This document shows positions 18,280 through 26,790 of a DNA stretch of 64,000 nucleotides, piece by piece. The stretch's first letter is position 1. Every line of letters begins with the position of its first letter. Below the pieces are notes generated by a model. That model did no database searches, was not told where the DNA came from, and worked only from the letters and a program-made list of their open reading frames with translations. Source of the DNA: Jannaschia donghaensis (GTDB taxonomy: Bacteria > Pseudomonadota > Alphaproteobacteria > Rhodobacterales > Rhodobacteraceae). Location: assembly GCF_001403795.1 (NCBI RefSeq), contig NZ_CXSU01000005.1:58917-122916 (forward strand), written 5' to 3'. The position numbers and the translations under genes were made by a program.

Positions 18280-18933
18280 ATGAAATTCTTCGTAGATACC
18301 GCCGACATCGACGCCATCCGCGACCTGAACGAGACCGGAATGGTCGATGGCGTGACCACGAACCCTTCGCTGATCGCCAAGTCCGGGCGCGACATCAACG
18401 AGGTCACGAAGGAGATCTGCGACATGGTCGACGGGCCGGTATCGGCCGAGGTCGTGGCGCTGGATTTCGATCAGATGCTCAAGGAAGGCCGTCACCTGGC
18501 CAAGATCGCCGACAACATCTGCGTCAAGGTGCCCCTGACCTGGGCGGGCCTTCGCACCTGCAAGGCGCTGACGGACGAAGGCACCAAGGTGAACGTGACG
18601 CTGTGCTTCTCGGCCAATCAGGCGCTGCTGGCGGCCAAGGCGGGCGCGACCTTCATAAGCCCCTTCATCGGTCGGCTCGATGACCTGAACCTGGACGGCA
18701 TGGACCTGATCGGGGACATCCGCACCATCTATGACAATTACGGGTTCGAGACCGAAATCCTGGCCGCGTCGATCCGCAACGCGAACCACATGAAGGACGC
18801 CGCACTGATGGGGGCCGACGTGGCGACGGCCCCTCCGGGCGTCATCAAGGGGATGATAAACCACGTGCTGACCGACAAGGGCCTGGACGGGTTCATGGCG
18901 GACGTGAAGAAGGCCGGTATCAAGATCCTGTAA
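18280..18933 (+). CDS. fsa: Fructose-6-phosphate aldolase / small transaldolase (TalC type)
   Basis: 217 aa, the usual size of the short transaldolase subfamily. The TIM barrel starts [14 protein letters not shown]. The Schiff-base lysine is in [12 protein letters not shown] (about residue 86), and later blocks [21 protein letters not shown] and FIGRLDD match the family. These enzymes either cleave fructose 6-phosphate or transfer dihydroxyacetone between pentose-phosphate sugars; the sequence does not separate the two activities with certainty. It has its own leader, and DUF484 follows 114 bp downstream. Confidence 0.92.
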   Translation: MKFFVDTADIDAIRDLNETGMVDGVTTNPSLIAKSGRDINEVTKEICDMVDGPVSAEVVALDFDQMLKEGRHLAKIADNICVKVPLTWAGLRTCKALTDEGTKVNVTLCFSANQALLAAKAGATFISPFIGRLDDLNLDGMDLIGDIRTIYDNYGFETEILAASIRNANHMKDAALMGADVATAPPGVIKGMINHVLTDKGLDGFMADVKKAGIKIL

Positions 18934-18967
18934 GGCCCGCGCGCCACAGTCGCGGCCAATGACCGGG

Positions 18968-18991
18968 CCGGGGGCGATTTTCCGTCCCCGG
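18968..18991 (+). terminator. Weak hairpin after the transaldolase gene
   Basis: CCGGGGGCG (18968-18976) pairs with CGTCCCCGG (18983-18991) with one mismatch around a six-base loop. No T tract follows, so termination is uncertain. Confidence 0.3.
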
Positions 18992-19047
18992 TCCGCGTCG
19001 TTCGTGCTATCCCGCCTCCAAACGGCATCAGACCGAAGAGAGAGCAG

Positions 19048-19746
19048 ATGGCAGACAACACCGCCCGCAGCGCGGCGCCCGATTGGCGTGACCGCGTGAT
19101 GACCGACCCCGACATGATCCTGGAAGACCGGGACCTGATGCGCGCGCTGATCGCCGCGAACGAGCGTCAGATGGGCAAGAATATCGTGGACCTGCGGGGC
19201 ATCGCGATGGACCGGCTGGAGGCGCGGCTGGACCGCCTGGAGGATACGCATCGCAGCGTGATTGCCGCCGCCTATGAAAACCTCGCGGGCACCAATCAGA
19301 TCCATCGCTGCGTTCTCAAGCTGTTGGAGGCAGCGGATCTGCCCCACCTGCTGGACCTGCTGCCGGGCGAACTGGCCGATATCGTGCGGGTCGACCGCGT
19401 GCGGCTGGTGCTGGAAAGCCCGACGCCGGGGCCGGCACCGCATGCCACGGTGTCGCCGGTCGATCCGGGGTTCGTCGACGATTACATCACGCAGCGCCGC
19501 GACGTCCCGGTACGTCGTGTCACCCTGCGCCAGTGTCATCCCGCGTCGGAGTGGGTGTTCGGCGAAGACAGTGCCTGGATTCGGTCGGAGGCGCTTTTGA
19601 AGATCGACCTAGGTCCTGAAAAGCTGGGCGCGATGCTGGCCTTCGGGGCGGAGGATCCGCACCAGTTCCGCGCCAACCAGGGCACGGAACTTCTGACGTT
19701 TTTCACACAGGCGTTCGAGCGGGTGCTGCGCGGACACCTGGGGTGA
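19048..19746 (+). CDS. DUF484 family protein
   Basis: 232 aa, soluble. The N-terminal region (about 1-75) is helical and charged (NERQMGKNIVDLRGIAMDRLEARL). The C-terminal part is a GAF-like domain with the DUF484 endings ALLKIDLGPEKLGAMLAFGAEDPHQFR. The biochemical function is unknown. The gene is regularly found directly upstream of xerC in proteobacteria, as here: its stop TGA overlaps the xerC GTG start. This suggests co-expression with the recombinase, but no mechanistic link is proven. Confidence 0.88.
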   Translation: MADNTARSAAPDWRDRVMTDPDMILEDRDLMRALIAANERQMGKNIVDLRGIAMDRLEARLDRLEDTHRSVIAAAYENLAGTNQIHRCVLKLLEAADLPHLLDLLPGELADIVRVDRVRLVLESPTPGPAPHATVSPVDPGFVDDYITQRRDVPVRRVTLRQCHPASEWVFGEDSAWIRSEALLKIDLGPEKLGAMLAFGAEDPHQFRANQGTELLTFFTQAFERVLRGHLG

Positions 19747-20669
19747 GCCTGGAGATTTCACCCGGCGCGCGCGATGCGCTGAGCGCTTGGGTGGATCACA
19801 TGCGCGCGCTGGACGGTGCGGCGGACAATACGCTGACCGCCTACGCGCGCGACGTCACCACCTTTCTGGCGTTTCAGGCCGGGCATCGCGGCGGGCCGAT
19901 GGGACTGACGCAGATCGGGGCGATCCGCACGCCCGACATGCGTGCCTGGATGGCGGATCAGCGCCTGCGCGGGACCGGCCCACGATCGGTCGCGCGGCAT
20001 CTTTCGGCCGTCAAATCGTTCATTCGCTGGCTATCGGAGCGTGAGGGGTTCGATCCCACCGCGGTCCTGTCGACCCGCGCGCCGAAGTTCCGCAAGCCGC
20101 TGCCGCGCCCCGTGTCTCAAGGGGCCGCAAAGGACCTGATTGCGACGGTCGGACTGCAAAGCGAGACGCCGTGGATCGCCGCGCGGGACGTGGCGGTCGT
20201 GACCGTGCTTTATGGCTGTGGCCTGCGGATTTCCGAGAGTCTGGGCCTGACGGGCGGCGATGCGCCGCTGGCCGACGTCCTGCGCATCAGGGGCAAAGGC
20301 GGGAAGGAACGGATCGTGCCGGTCCTGCCGGCCGCGCGGGATGCGGTGAACCGCTATGTTGCCGCCTGTCCATTCGATCTGGAGATCGACGGCCCGCTGT
20401 TTCGCGGGGCGCGGGGCGGTCCACTCAACGGGCGGATCGTGGCCGGCGTGATGGCGCGGGCACGGATGCAACTGGGCCTGCCGTCTTCGGCCACGCCGCA
20501 TGCGCTGCGCCACAGTTTCGCGACGCATCTGCTGGAGGCGGGGGGCGACCTGCGGTCGATCCAGGAATTGCTGGGTCATGCCAGTCTTTCGACGACGCAG
20601 GCCTATACCGCCGTCGATCAGGTGCATCTGATGGAAACCTACGCCCGCGCCCATCCGCACGGGCGCTGA
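19743..20669 (+). CDS. xerC: Tyrosine recombinase XerC
   Basis: 308 aa. A chromosome-dimer resolution recombinase acting with XerD at dif. The SAM-like N-terminal DNA-binding domain covers about 10-100. The catalytic domain shows the first Arg in YGCGLRISE, the HxxR box in HALRHSFATHLLEAG, LLGHASLSTTQAYT, and the nucleophilic Tyr near AYTAVDQ. The GTG start at 19743 overlaps the DUF484 stop by 4 bp. It is a housekeeping recombinase, not the integrase of a mobile element: there are no flanking att repeats and its neighbours are core genes. The stop is 4 bp from that of convergent otsA. Confidence 0.95.
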   Translation: MSLEISPGARDALSAWVDHMRALDGAADNTLTAYARDVTTFLAFQAGHRGGPMGLTQIGAIRTPDMRAWMADQRLRGTGPRSVARHLSAVKSFIRWLSEREGFDPTAVLSTRAPKFRKPLPRPVSQGAAKDLIATVGLQSETPWIAARDVAVVTVLYGCGLRISESLGLTGGDAPLADVLRIRGKGGKERIVPVLPAARDAVNRYVAACPFDLEIDGPLFRGARGGPLNGRIVAGVMARARMQLGLPSSATPHALRHSFATHLLEAGGDLRSIQELLGHASLSTTQAYTAVDQVHLMETYARAHPHGR

Positions 20670-20673
20670 CCGG

Positions 20674-22062
20674 TCAGGTCCGGTTCGTGCCGCGCAAGCG
20701 TTTCAGGAACGCTTCGGTCCACCAGGCGATGTCCTCCTCAAAAACGCTGACGCGCAGGGCGGCGTGACGTTCCTGCCGTTCGGCCAGCGGCATGTGAAGC
20801 GCGCGGTCGATGGCATCGGCGAAACTGCCGTGGTCGAACGGGTTGACCAGCAGCGCGTCCTCCATCTGTTCCGCGGCCCCGGCAAAATGCGACAGGATCA
20901 GAACGCCCGGATCGTCCGGGTCCTGTGCCGCCACGAATTCCTTGGCCACCAGGTTCATGCCGTCGGCCAGCGGCGTGACCAGGGCGGCGTCGGCCCGCCG
21001 GTAGAGCCCCGCAATCACGGCACGGTCGAAATGACGACGGACATAGCGGATCGGCGTCCAATCCAGATCGGCATGGGCCCCGTTGATCGACCCGGCCGCC
21101 TGCTCCAACTCCTCCCGGATATCCTGATAGGCGGTGACATCCTCGCGCGATACGGGGGCGATTTGAAGGAAGGTGGGCCGCGGCGCGCCCTCGGTCCGCC
21201 GCGACAGATAATCCCCGAACGCCTTGAATCGATGGACGAGCCCTTTGGAATAATCGAGGCGATCGACTCCGATCAACAGGGGGGCCTTTGCGGCCAGTTG
21301 CAATTGGGGCACGTCGGCGGCTTTGGCGGTCTCTTCAAATCCTACCGCATCGATGCCGATGGGAAAGCTCAGGATCTGAAACTGGTGGCCCGCGCGGTGC
21401 CAGCGCCCGTTTGGCATAAGCGACGCCTTGGAATCGTGGCGCAACATCTCGTTCGCTGATGTGACATCGCGCTTGGTCTGCAGGCCGAAGACGTCGTGGG
21501 CCGCGATCCACGACGACAGGGCCGCGACCTGTGGCAAGGCCATGACGTCGGTGGGACTGGGAAACGGAATATGGAGGAACAGCCCGATCCGGTTGGTCAC
21601 GTTCAGCTGTCGAAGCTCCTGCGCGACCATCAGGAAATGGTAGTCCTGTATCCAGATCAGGTCTTCGGGTTCGGCGATGGCGGCGATGGCGCGCGCGACG
21701 CGGCGGTTCACGGCCGCGTAGGCCTCGAAATCGCCGTCGTGAAAATTCAGAAGGTCGGGGCGATGGTGGAACAGGGGCCAAAGAACGGAATTGGCATAGC
21801 CGAGATAATAGCCCGAATGCTCCGCCTCGGTGATGGCGAAGGTGGCGCGGTCATAGGCACCGGACCCGATTTCGGTCAGTCCCTCCAGCGCAAACTCGGT
21901 CGGATCCGCAGCCCCGATCCAGAGGCCGCCCGCCGCCGTCAGCACTTCGTCGATGGCGAAGACGAGACCTCCGGCAGGCACATCCCCCTTGGGAATGCGA
22001 TTGGAGACGACGATGATGCGGCCGGAGCCCGGCGCACCCGATGAACGGCTGGAGGAGGACAT
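20674..22062 (-). CDS. otsA: Alpha,alpha-trehalose-6-phosphate synthase
   Basis: 462 aa, GT20 family. It makes trehalose 6-phosphate from UDP-glucose and glucose 6-phosphate in the cytoplasm. Key blocks are RIIVVSNRIPKG at the start, the IWIQDYHFLMVAQELR segment, HDVFGLQTKRDV, the GVDRLDYSKGLVHRFKAF motif, and the nucleotide-sugar site VTPLADGMNLVAKEFVAAQ. The N-terminus has a short Ser-rich leader. It is the third gene of galU-otsB-otsA, starting 3 bp after the otsB stop. It supports osmotic or desiccation protection. Confidence 0.95.
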   Translation of the reverse strand: MSSSSRSSGAPGSGRIIVVSNRIPKGDVPAGGLVFAIDEVLTAAGGLWIGAADPTEFALEGLTEIGSGAYDRATFAITEAEHSGYYLGYANSVLWPLFHHRPDLLNFHDGDFEAYAAVNRRVARAIAAIAEPEDLIWIQDYHFLMVAQELRQLNVTNRIGLFLHIPFPSPTDVMALPQVAALSSWIAAHDVFGLQTKRDVTSANEMLRHDSKASLMPNGRWHRAGHQFQILSFPIGIDAVGFEETAKAADVPQLQLAAKAPLLIGVDRLDYSKGLVHRFKAFGDYLSRRTEGAPRPTFLQIAPVSREDVTAYQDIREELEQAAGSINGAHADLDWTPIRYVRRHFDRAVIAGLYRRADAALVTPLADGMNLVAKEFVAAQDPDDPGVLILSHFAGAAEQMEDALLVNPFDHGSFADAIDRALHMPLAERQERHAALRVSVFEEDIAWWTEAFLKRLRGTNRT

Positions 22063-22065
22063 CAG

Positions 22066-22851
22066 TCAGGCCAGCCAGTCGTCCAGCACCTTCAGCAGCG
22101 CGGCGGGGTCGGGCAGGCGCGCCTCGGCCACGGTTTCGGCCATGCCGATCTTGATGGTGGCCCCCTTGCGCTCTCGGATCAGTTCCAGCGCAGGTTCGTC
22201 TGTCAGGTCGTCCCCCGCGAAGATCGGAGTCTTACCCTCGAACCCCGGTCGGCCGAGCAGATCGCGCAAGGCGATGTCCTTGCCCACGCCTTCGGGCTTG
22301 AGCTCATAGGCCATGAGGGCGGGTTGAAGGCGGAACCCCTCGGCCGCCATGGCAAGGCTTTCCATGAACCGCAGGGCAAGCGCGCCGTGTTCGGTGGCCT
22401 GGCGGTAATGCAGAACCACGCCCGAGGGCTTGGGCTCGACCAGGAATTCGGGGCGCAGGGCCGCGAAATCCTGCGCCAGACGGATCAGGCGGGCGACGGT
22501 CTCGCGATCGAAGGTGACGGTGTTTTCGTGCACGCCGTCGTGGCGCATTTCGGACCCGTGGGTGCCGATCAGCGTTCCGTTGAAATCGGGCACGAAGCCT
22601 TCCAGCGCTTCAACCGACCGACCGGAGACGAGGGCGACCCGCCCGTCCAGCTGATCCATGGCGCGGCGCAAGATGTCCGGAACCAGATCGGGCACGGTGA
22701 TGCCGTCGGGGCGGTCGGCGATGTCGACCAATGTGCCGTCAAAATCCAGAAGCAGCGTGGCCGTCGCAGGATCGGGCAGCCCCTTGGCCAACCCGTCGAA
22801 GTCTATTGCGTCGGCCTCACCCATGAATCCCGTCATCTGGTAATACTGCAT
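22066..22851 (-). CDS. otsB: Trehalose-6-phosphate phosphatase
   Basis: 261 aa, HAD superfamily. It dephosphorylates trehalose 6-phosphate to trehalose. The HAD motif I LLLDFDGTLVDIA is near residue 33, motif II includes VALVSGRSVE, and motif IV is FAGDDLTDEPALELI near 210. The frame is open upstream, but MQYYQMTGFMG at 22851 is chosen because it leaves a 19-bp gap after the galU stop with GGAG upstream; the Met at 22836 is also possible. It works directly with otsA. Confidence 0.93.
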   Translation of the reverse strand: MQYYQMTGFMGEADAIDFDGLAKGLPDPATATLLLDFDGTLVDIADRPDGITVPDLVPDILRRAMDQLDGRVALVSGRSVEALEGFVPDFNGTLIGTHGSEMRHDGVHENTVTFDRETVARLIRLAQDFAALRPEFLVEPKPSGVVLHYRQATEHGALALRFMESLAMAAEGFRLQPALMAYELKPEGVGKDIALRDLLGRPGFEGKTPIFAGDDLTDEPALELIRERKGATIKIGMAETVAEARLPDPAALLKVLDDWLA

Positions 22852-22870
22852 CGGCTGGTCATCTCCGGTC

Positions 22871-23716
22871 CTATTCAGCCGCCAAGACGATCGCCGGGGC
22901 TTGGCGTAGCTGTTGCACTGCGAGGGTCGCATCGACGATGCCGTCGGGATTGCCGCAATCGAAACGGGTGCCTGAGAAGCGGAACGCATGGATGCCGCCG
23001 CAGTCCGCGATGGCATCGGTCAGCTGAATCTCTCCACCCGCGCCGGGGGCCGTCTGGCGAAGCGCGTCGAATACCTCCTGCTTAAAGACATAGCGTCCAA
23101 CGGCCGCAAGGGTAGAGGGCGCGGCATCGGGCAACGGTTTCTCGACCAGACCATTGGCGGGCGTGACGGCGGACCCGCCCGGCGTGCAGTCGAAAATGCC
23201 ATAGCTGGAAACCCGGTCACGGGCCACATCCTGTGCCGCGATCAGGCTGGTCATGCGGTCGGGGTCGAACGCCATCGCCATCTCGCGCAGGCAGGGCGTG
23301 CCAAGCATCAGGTCGTCGGGCAGGATCACCCCAACCGGCCCGTCCAGCAGGTGATCGGCCGCCTGCAGAACCGCGTGGCCCAGACCCAGCGGTTCGGGCT
23401 GCATCACGAAAATCACCTCCACGTCGTCGGGCACGGTTGCCTGACGAACAGCGGCCAGAAGAGTTTCCTTGCCCTTGGCCGACAGCGAATCTTCCAGCCG
23501 GGCGGAGGGCGCGAGGTAATCCTCGATCGCCGATTTGTCGGGATGGGACACGAAGACGAGGCGCTTGGCCCCGGCGGCCAAAGCTTCCTCGACCGCGAAT
23601 TGCAGCAGCGGGGTGTCATAGACCGGCAGAAGCTCTTTCGGGACGACCTTGGTGGCGGGCAGCATTCGCGTGCCCATGCCGGCGACGGGAAAGATGACGG
23701 TGGCGAGGTCGGTCAT
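22871..23716 (-). CDS. galU: UTP-glucose-1-phosphate uridylyltransferase
   Basis: 281 aa. It forms UDP-glucose from UTP and glucose 1-phosphate. The nucleotidyltransferase signature VIFPVAGMGTRMLPATKVVPK is at the N-terminus, with DTPLLQFAVEEAL, LGLGHAVLQAAD, and VILPDDLMLG following. RFDCGNPDGIVDA lies near the end. Start chosen at 23716, with GGAG eight bases upstream. Its placement ahead of otsB and otsA gives a complete hexose-phosphate to trehalose pathway in one operon, and UDP-glucose is the direct substrate of OtsA. Confidence 0.95.
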   Translation of the reverse strand: MTDLATVIFPVAGMGTRMLPATKVVPKELLPVYDTPLLQFAVEEALAAGAKRLVFVSHPDKSAIEDYLAPSARLEDSLSAKGKETLLAAVRQATVPDDVEVIFVMQPEPLGLGHAVLQAADHLLDGPVGVILPDDLMLGTPCLREMAMAFDPDRMTSLIAAQDVARDRVSSYGIFDCTPGGSAVTPANGLVEKPLPDAAPSTLAAVGRYVFKQEVFDALRQTAPGAGGEIQLTDAIADCGGIHAFRFSGTRFDCGNPDGIVDATLAVQQLRQAPAIVLAAE

Positions 23717-23864
23717 TGCAGGACTCCGGCTATAATAGTGAATCGGTCTCAAGATGTGTAACCGAGGAGTGACGCAGGTGTTCCATCCGGCGGACGGATC
23801 ATCTTGCATACGCAGCATTCTGCCGGCGGCGCGTTCGCAACTGCAGCATTTCCACCGCAAGCGC

Positions 23865-25295
23865 CTAATTATTAAGCAGATGGAGTGCTTTTGTCAAATC
23901 CGCGGTAACATTCCGCGTCGCCTCTGCCCGTGCCGCCGGGTCCGGCAGTCGCAACAGATAGCTGGGATGCAGCGTTACCAACAGCGGGCGACCGTCCTTG
24001 GTCCGTTCCACTCCGCCGCGCCGCTTCAGAAGTCCGCGCCCGTCGCCCGTCAACGCGTGGAGCGCCGTGGCCCCGAGGGCAAGAACCAGTTCGGGGTCGA
24101 CGGTCGCAAGCTCCCGGTCAAGCCACCATCTGCAGGCGTTCACCTCTCCGGCGTTCGGGGTTTGGTGAATGCGGCGCTTGCCGCGCTGGACGAATTTGAA
24201 ATGTTTGACGGCGTTGGTGACGTAACTGGCCTGCCGATCCAGCCCCGCATCGTCGGCCAGCCGGTCGAACAACTGCCCGGCGGGGCCGGTAAAGGGTCGC
24301 CCTTCGATATCCTCCCGATCGCCAGGCTGTTCGCCGACGATCATCAGGCGCGCGTCGCGCGGACCTTCGCCGGGGACCGCCTGCGTCGCTGGCCCGTGCA
24401 GGGGGCACCTTGTGCAATCGTGAATTTCCGCGTGCAACGTCGGAAGGCTGACGGGGCGGTGTATCATCGGCGCGGGTGTCGTTTGGTCGACGCGCCGGCC
24501 CTGTCGGGGCGTGGTGGCCGCGGCATCCTGCATGGCCTGGCTGCGCGCGCGCGCGCCGGCGATCAGATCGGGAATAAGCGCCGCTTCGGGCAGGTTCTTC
24601 CAATACTTCTTGGGCATCTCGGCCCGCATGGCGTCTGGCTTGAGCCGGGCGGGATTGAAGATGTTCGCGTAATATGTCGTCCAAAGCTGCTCCAGCGGAT
24701 CGTCGGCGTCGGGGCGTTGGCTCTCGATCTCGTGCAGCGTCAGGGTGCGATCCTGATAGCGGATCGTGACCTCGGGCGTGACGATGGCCCAGTCCATGTC
24801 CCCGAAACGGTTCACGAAGAAATCCGCCGTCGGTTCCTCGATGCGGTGGGTCGGTTCGAACCAGGCCGCGAACCGCCGCCTGCCGTCCGCCTGACCGACT
24901 TCCCGGAAGCGCACGAAGGCGTGCATCTTGTGCAGATCGCGGTGGATGGATTTGGCGATGTCGCGCGCTTGTGCCACCTGGGCATCGGCGCGGTTGGACA
25001 GAAGGCCCGGCTCCGCCTGCAACCGCATCAAGAGGACGTAAGCCAGCGTCATCCCCTTGCCGGAGCGTTCGGGGATCAGGCTGCGGCTGAGGTCGGCGAA
25101 GCTGGCGGGAACCTTCAGATCGCCGCGTTCAACTGACAGTGGACCAATGGGCAGGGGCGCGTCGAACATCGACGCATCGTCGCCCGCAAGGCCCCAGTCC
25201 ACCTGTGCTGCGGGCACGTCCGCCCGTGCCAGCCGCCGCGCGGTTTCGCGCCATGCGGCATAGGTGCCGATGCGCGGCAGGCGCGGCGCGTACAC
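23865..25295 (-). CDS. UdgX-type uracil-DNA glycosylase fused to a DUF4130 domain
   Basis: 476 aa, GTG start 1 bp after the radical SAM stop codon. Residues about 1-260 are the DUF4130-type 'SAM-link' region (MTLAYVLLMRLQAEPGLL, DLHKMHAFVRFREV, FVNRFGDMDWAIVTPE). After a linker with the first cluster ligands (CTRCPLHG), the UDG fold shows motif A VGEQPGDREDIEGRPF, then VTNAVKHFKF and the UdgX-specific loop KRRIH with His377 (codon 24165-24167). LHPSYLLRL closes the fold. In mycobacterial UdgX the equivalent His forms a covalent bond with the uracil-derived abasic sugar. A 4Fe-4S cluster is expected. It is co-transcribed with the radical SAM gene behind a LexA box. Confidence 0.92.
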   Translation of the reverse strand: MYAPRLPRIGTYAAWRETARRLARADVPAAQVDWGLAGDDASMFDAPLPIGPLSVERGDLKVPASFADLSRSLIPERSGKGMTLAYVLLMRLQAEPGLLSNRADAQVAQARDIAKSIHRDLHKMHAFVRFREVGQADGRRRFAAWFEPTHRIEEPTADFFVNRFGDMDWAIVTPEVTIRYQDRTLTLHEIESQRPDADDPLEQLWTTYYANIFNPARLKPDAMRAEMPKKYWKNLPEAALIPDLIAGARARSQAMQDAAATTPRQGRRVDQTTPAPMIHRPVSLPTLHAEIHDCTRCPLHGPATQAVPGEGPRDARLMIVGEQPGDREDIEGRPFTGPAGQLFDRLADDAGLDRQASYVTNAVKHFKFVQRGKRRIHQTPNAGEVNACRWWLDRELATVDPELVLALGATALHALTGDGRGLLKRRGGVERTKDGRPLLVTLHPSYLLRLPDPAARAEATRNVTADLTKALHLLNN

Positions 25296-25296
25296 G

Positions 25297-26526
25297 TCAG
25301 AACAGCTCCATCTGCTGCGGCTTGACGAACCGGGCGCGCAGGTTGGCCCCGTCCAGCATCTGACCCGGTGTGTGGCCGCGCGCGACGACGAAGGACGATG
25401 CCTGCTTGATGCGTCCGCCCATGCGGCGAATATCTTCGAGGGCGAGCGCCCCGTTGCGGCGGGACGACAGGATGCGCTGAACGATCTTGGTGCCGAAGCC
25501 GGGGACGCGCAGCAGGTCTTCCTTGGCCGCACGGTTCACGTCGACGGGAAAACGGTCGCGATTGGCCAGCGCCCACGCAAGCTTGGGGTCGACGTCGAGG
25601 TCCAACATTCCGCCGTTGTCGCGTGTGATGATCTCGTCCAGCCCGAAATCGTAGAAGCGCAGCAACCAGTCGGCCTGATAGAGCCGGTGTTCGCGCATCA
25701 GCGGCGGATCGACCAGGGGCAGGACCGCGCTGGCATCGGGGATGGGCGAGAAGGCGGAATAATACACCCGTTTCAATCCGTACGCCCCGTACAGCTTGTT
25801 CGCGGTACCCAGAATGTCGGCATCGTCGGCGGCATCGGCCCCGACGATCATCTGCGTGCTTTGTCCGGCCGGCGCGAATTTGCCCCGCCGGCGCCCGGTG
25901 AAAGACTTCTCAGCGTAGTCTTCCTTGGTCAGGCGGACCTTGCCCATCGCGTCGCGAATGCCGGCCGGATCTTTTTCGGGGGCATAGGCGCGAACGCTGG
26001 CGTCGGTGGGAAGCTCTACATTGATCGACAGACGGTCTGCGGACAGGCCCGCGCGTTCGATCAACTCTGGGGAGGCTTCGGGGATCGTCTTGAGGTGGAT
26101 GTAGCCGCGGAAGCCGTCGGCGCGCAGTTTTTCGGCAATGCGCACCATCTCCTCCATCGTGTAATCCGACGATTTGACGATGCCCGAGGATAGGAACAGG
26201 CCCTCGATATAGTTGCGCCGGTAGAATTCGATGGTCAGCCACACCACCTCCTCCACGGTGAACCGCGCGCGCGGCACGTTCGACGACACCCGATTGATGC
26301 AATACGCGCAATCGTAGACGCAGTAATTCGTCATCAGGATCTTGAGCAGCGAGATGCACCGCCCATCGGGCGCATAGGCGTGGCAGATGCCCGACCCCGT
26401 GGTCGAGCCCAGCCCCTTGCCATCGCGGGAGCCGCGCTTCGTCGTGCCCGACGATGCGCAACTGGCATCGTACTTGGCCGCATCCGACAGCAGCGCGAGT
26501 TTATCCTGAATTGTCATCTTTGCCAT
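25297..26526 (-). CDS. Putative DNA modification/repair radical SAM protein (UdgX-linked family)
   Basis: 409 aa. The radical SAM cluster motif is CVYDCAYC (Cys-x3-Cys-x2-Cys) near residue 67, within LLKILMTNYCVYDCAYC. YTMEEMVRIAEKLR and FRGYIHLKTIPEAS follow in the barrel. The C-terminus has a helix-hairpin-helix DNA-binding segment (LLRVPGFGTKIVQRILSSRR). This family is known to be genomically linked to the UDG-like protein encoded immediately downstream (TIGRFAM models describe the pair). The reaction is unknown. A perfect LexA box starts 3 bp upstream of its ATG, so damage-induced expression is expected. Confidence 0.9.
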   Translation of the reverse strand: MAKMTIQDKLALLSDAAKYDASCASSGTTKRGSRDGKGLGSTTGSGICHAYAPDGRCISLLKILMTNYCVYDCAYCINRVSSNVPRARFTVEEVVWLTIEFYRRNYIEGLFLSSGIVKSSDYTMEEMVRIAEKLRADGFRGYIHLKTIPEASPELIERAGLSADRLSINVELPTDASVRAYAPEKDPAGIRDAMGKVRLTKEDYAEKSFTGRRRGKFAPAGQSTQMIVGADAADDADILGTANKLYGAYGLKRVYYSAFSPIPDASAVLPLVDPPLMREHRLYQADWLLRFYDFGLDEIITRDNGGMLDLDVDPKLAWALANRDRFPVDVNRAAKEDLLRVPGFGTKIVQRILSSRRNGALALEDIRRMGGRIKQASSFVVARGHTPGQMLDGANLRARFVKPQQMELF

Positions 26527-26528
26527 TC

Positions 26529-26543
26529 GTTCACTATATGTTC
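26529..26543. promoter_or_regulatory. LexA (SOS) box, GTTC-N7-GTTC
   Basis: GTTCACTATATGTTC is a perfect match to the alphaproteobacterial LexA operator GTTC-N7-GTTC, with an AT-rich spacer. It abuts the ATG of the radical SAM repair gene (ends 26526), so bound LexA would block initiation or early elongation. It could also act on the small + strand gene at 26682. Confidence 0.8.
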
Positions 26544-26681
26544 CAGGCCCGTGCGCAGCAAGGCCCGAAGATGCGACGGAACATCTCAGCCACGATCGAC
26601 GTTGGGGATCAGATCAACGAGGCCTTGCGCTTCGTCAATCGACCGAACGGGCGAATGCGCAACATCATACGGAGCAATCGA

Positions 26682-26750
26682 ATGAACAGCATCTTCTACA
26701 TCATCGGTGTGGTCGTCGTCGTCGTTGCAGTGATCAACTTCGTCGCCTGA
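26682..26750 (+). CDS. 22-residue hydrophobic microprotein
   Basis: A 22-codon gene (MNSIFYIIGVVVVVVAVINFVA) that is a single membrane helix. GGAG lies 7 bases upstream of its ATG. Very similar tiny proteins starting MNSxFYIIG and a run of Val are, as I recall, conserved in Rhodobacterales. It precedes the envelope trio at 26791 by 40 bp and could be co-transcribed. It is easily missed because of its size. Function unknown. Confidence 0.6.
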   Translation: MNSIFYIIGVVVVVVAVINFVA

Positions 26751-26790
26751 TCACATCCCCATCCGATCTGACGTATCAAAGGAGAATTCC

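Noticed and set aside
19743..20669. Integrase of a genomic island
   Set aside because: Motifs and the DUF484 linkage identify housekeeping XerC; there are no att repeats or tRNA.
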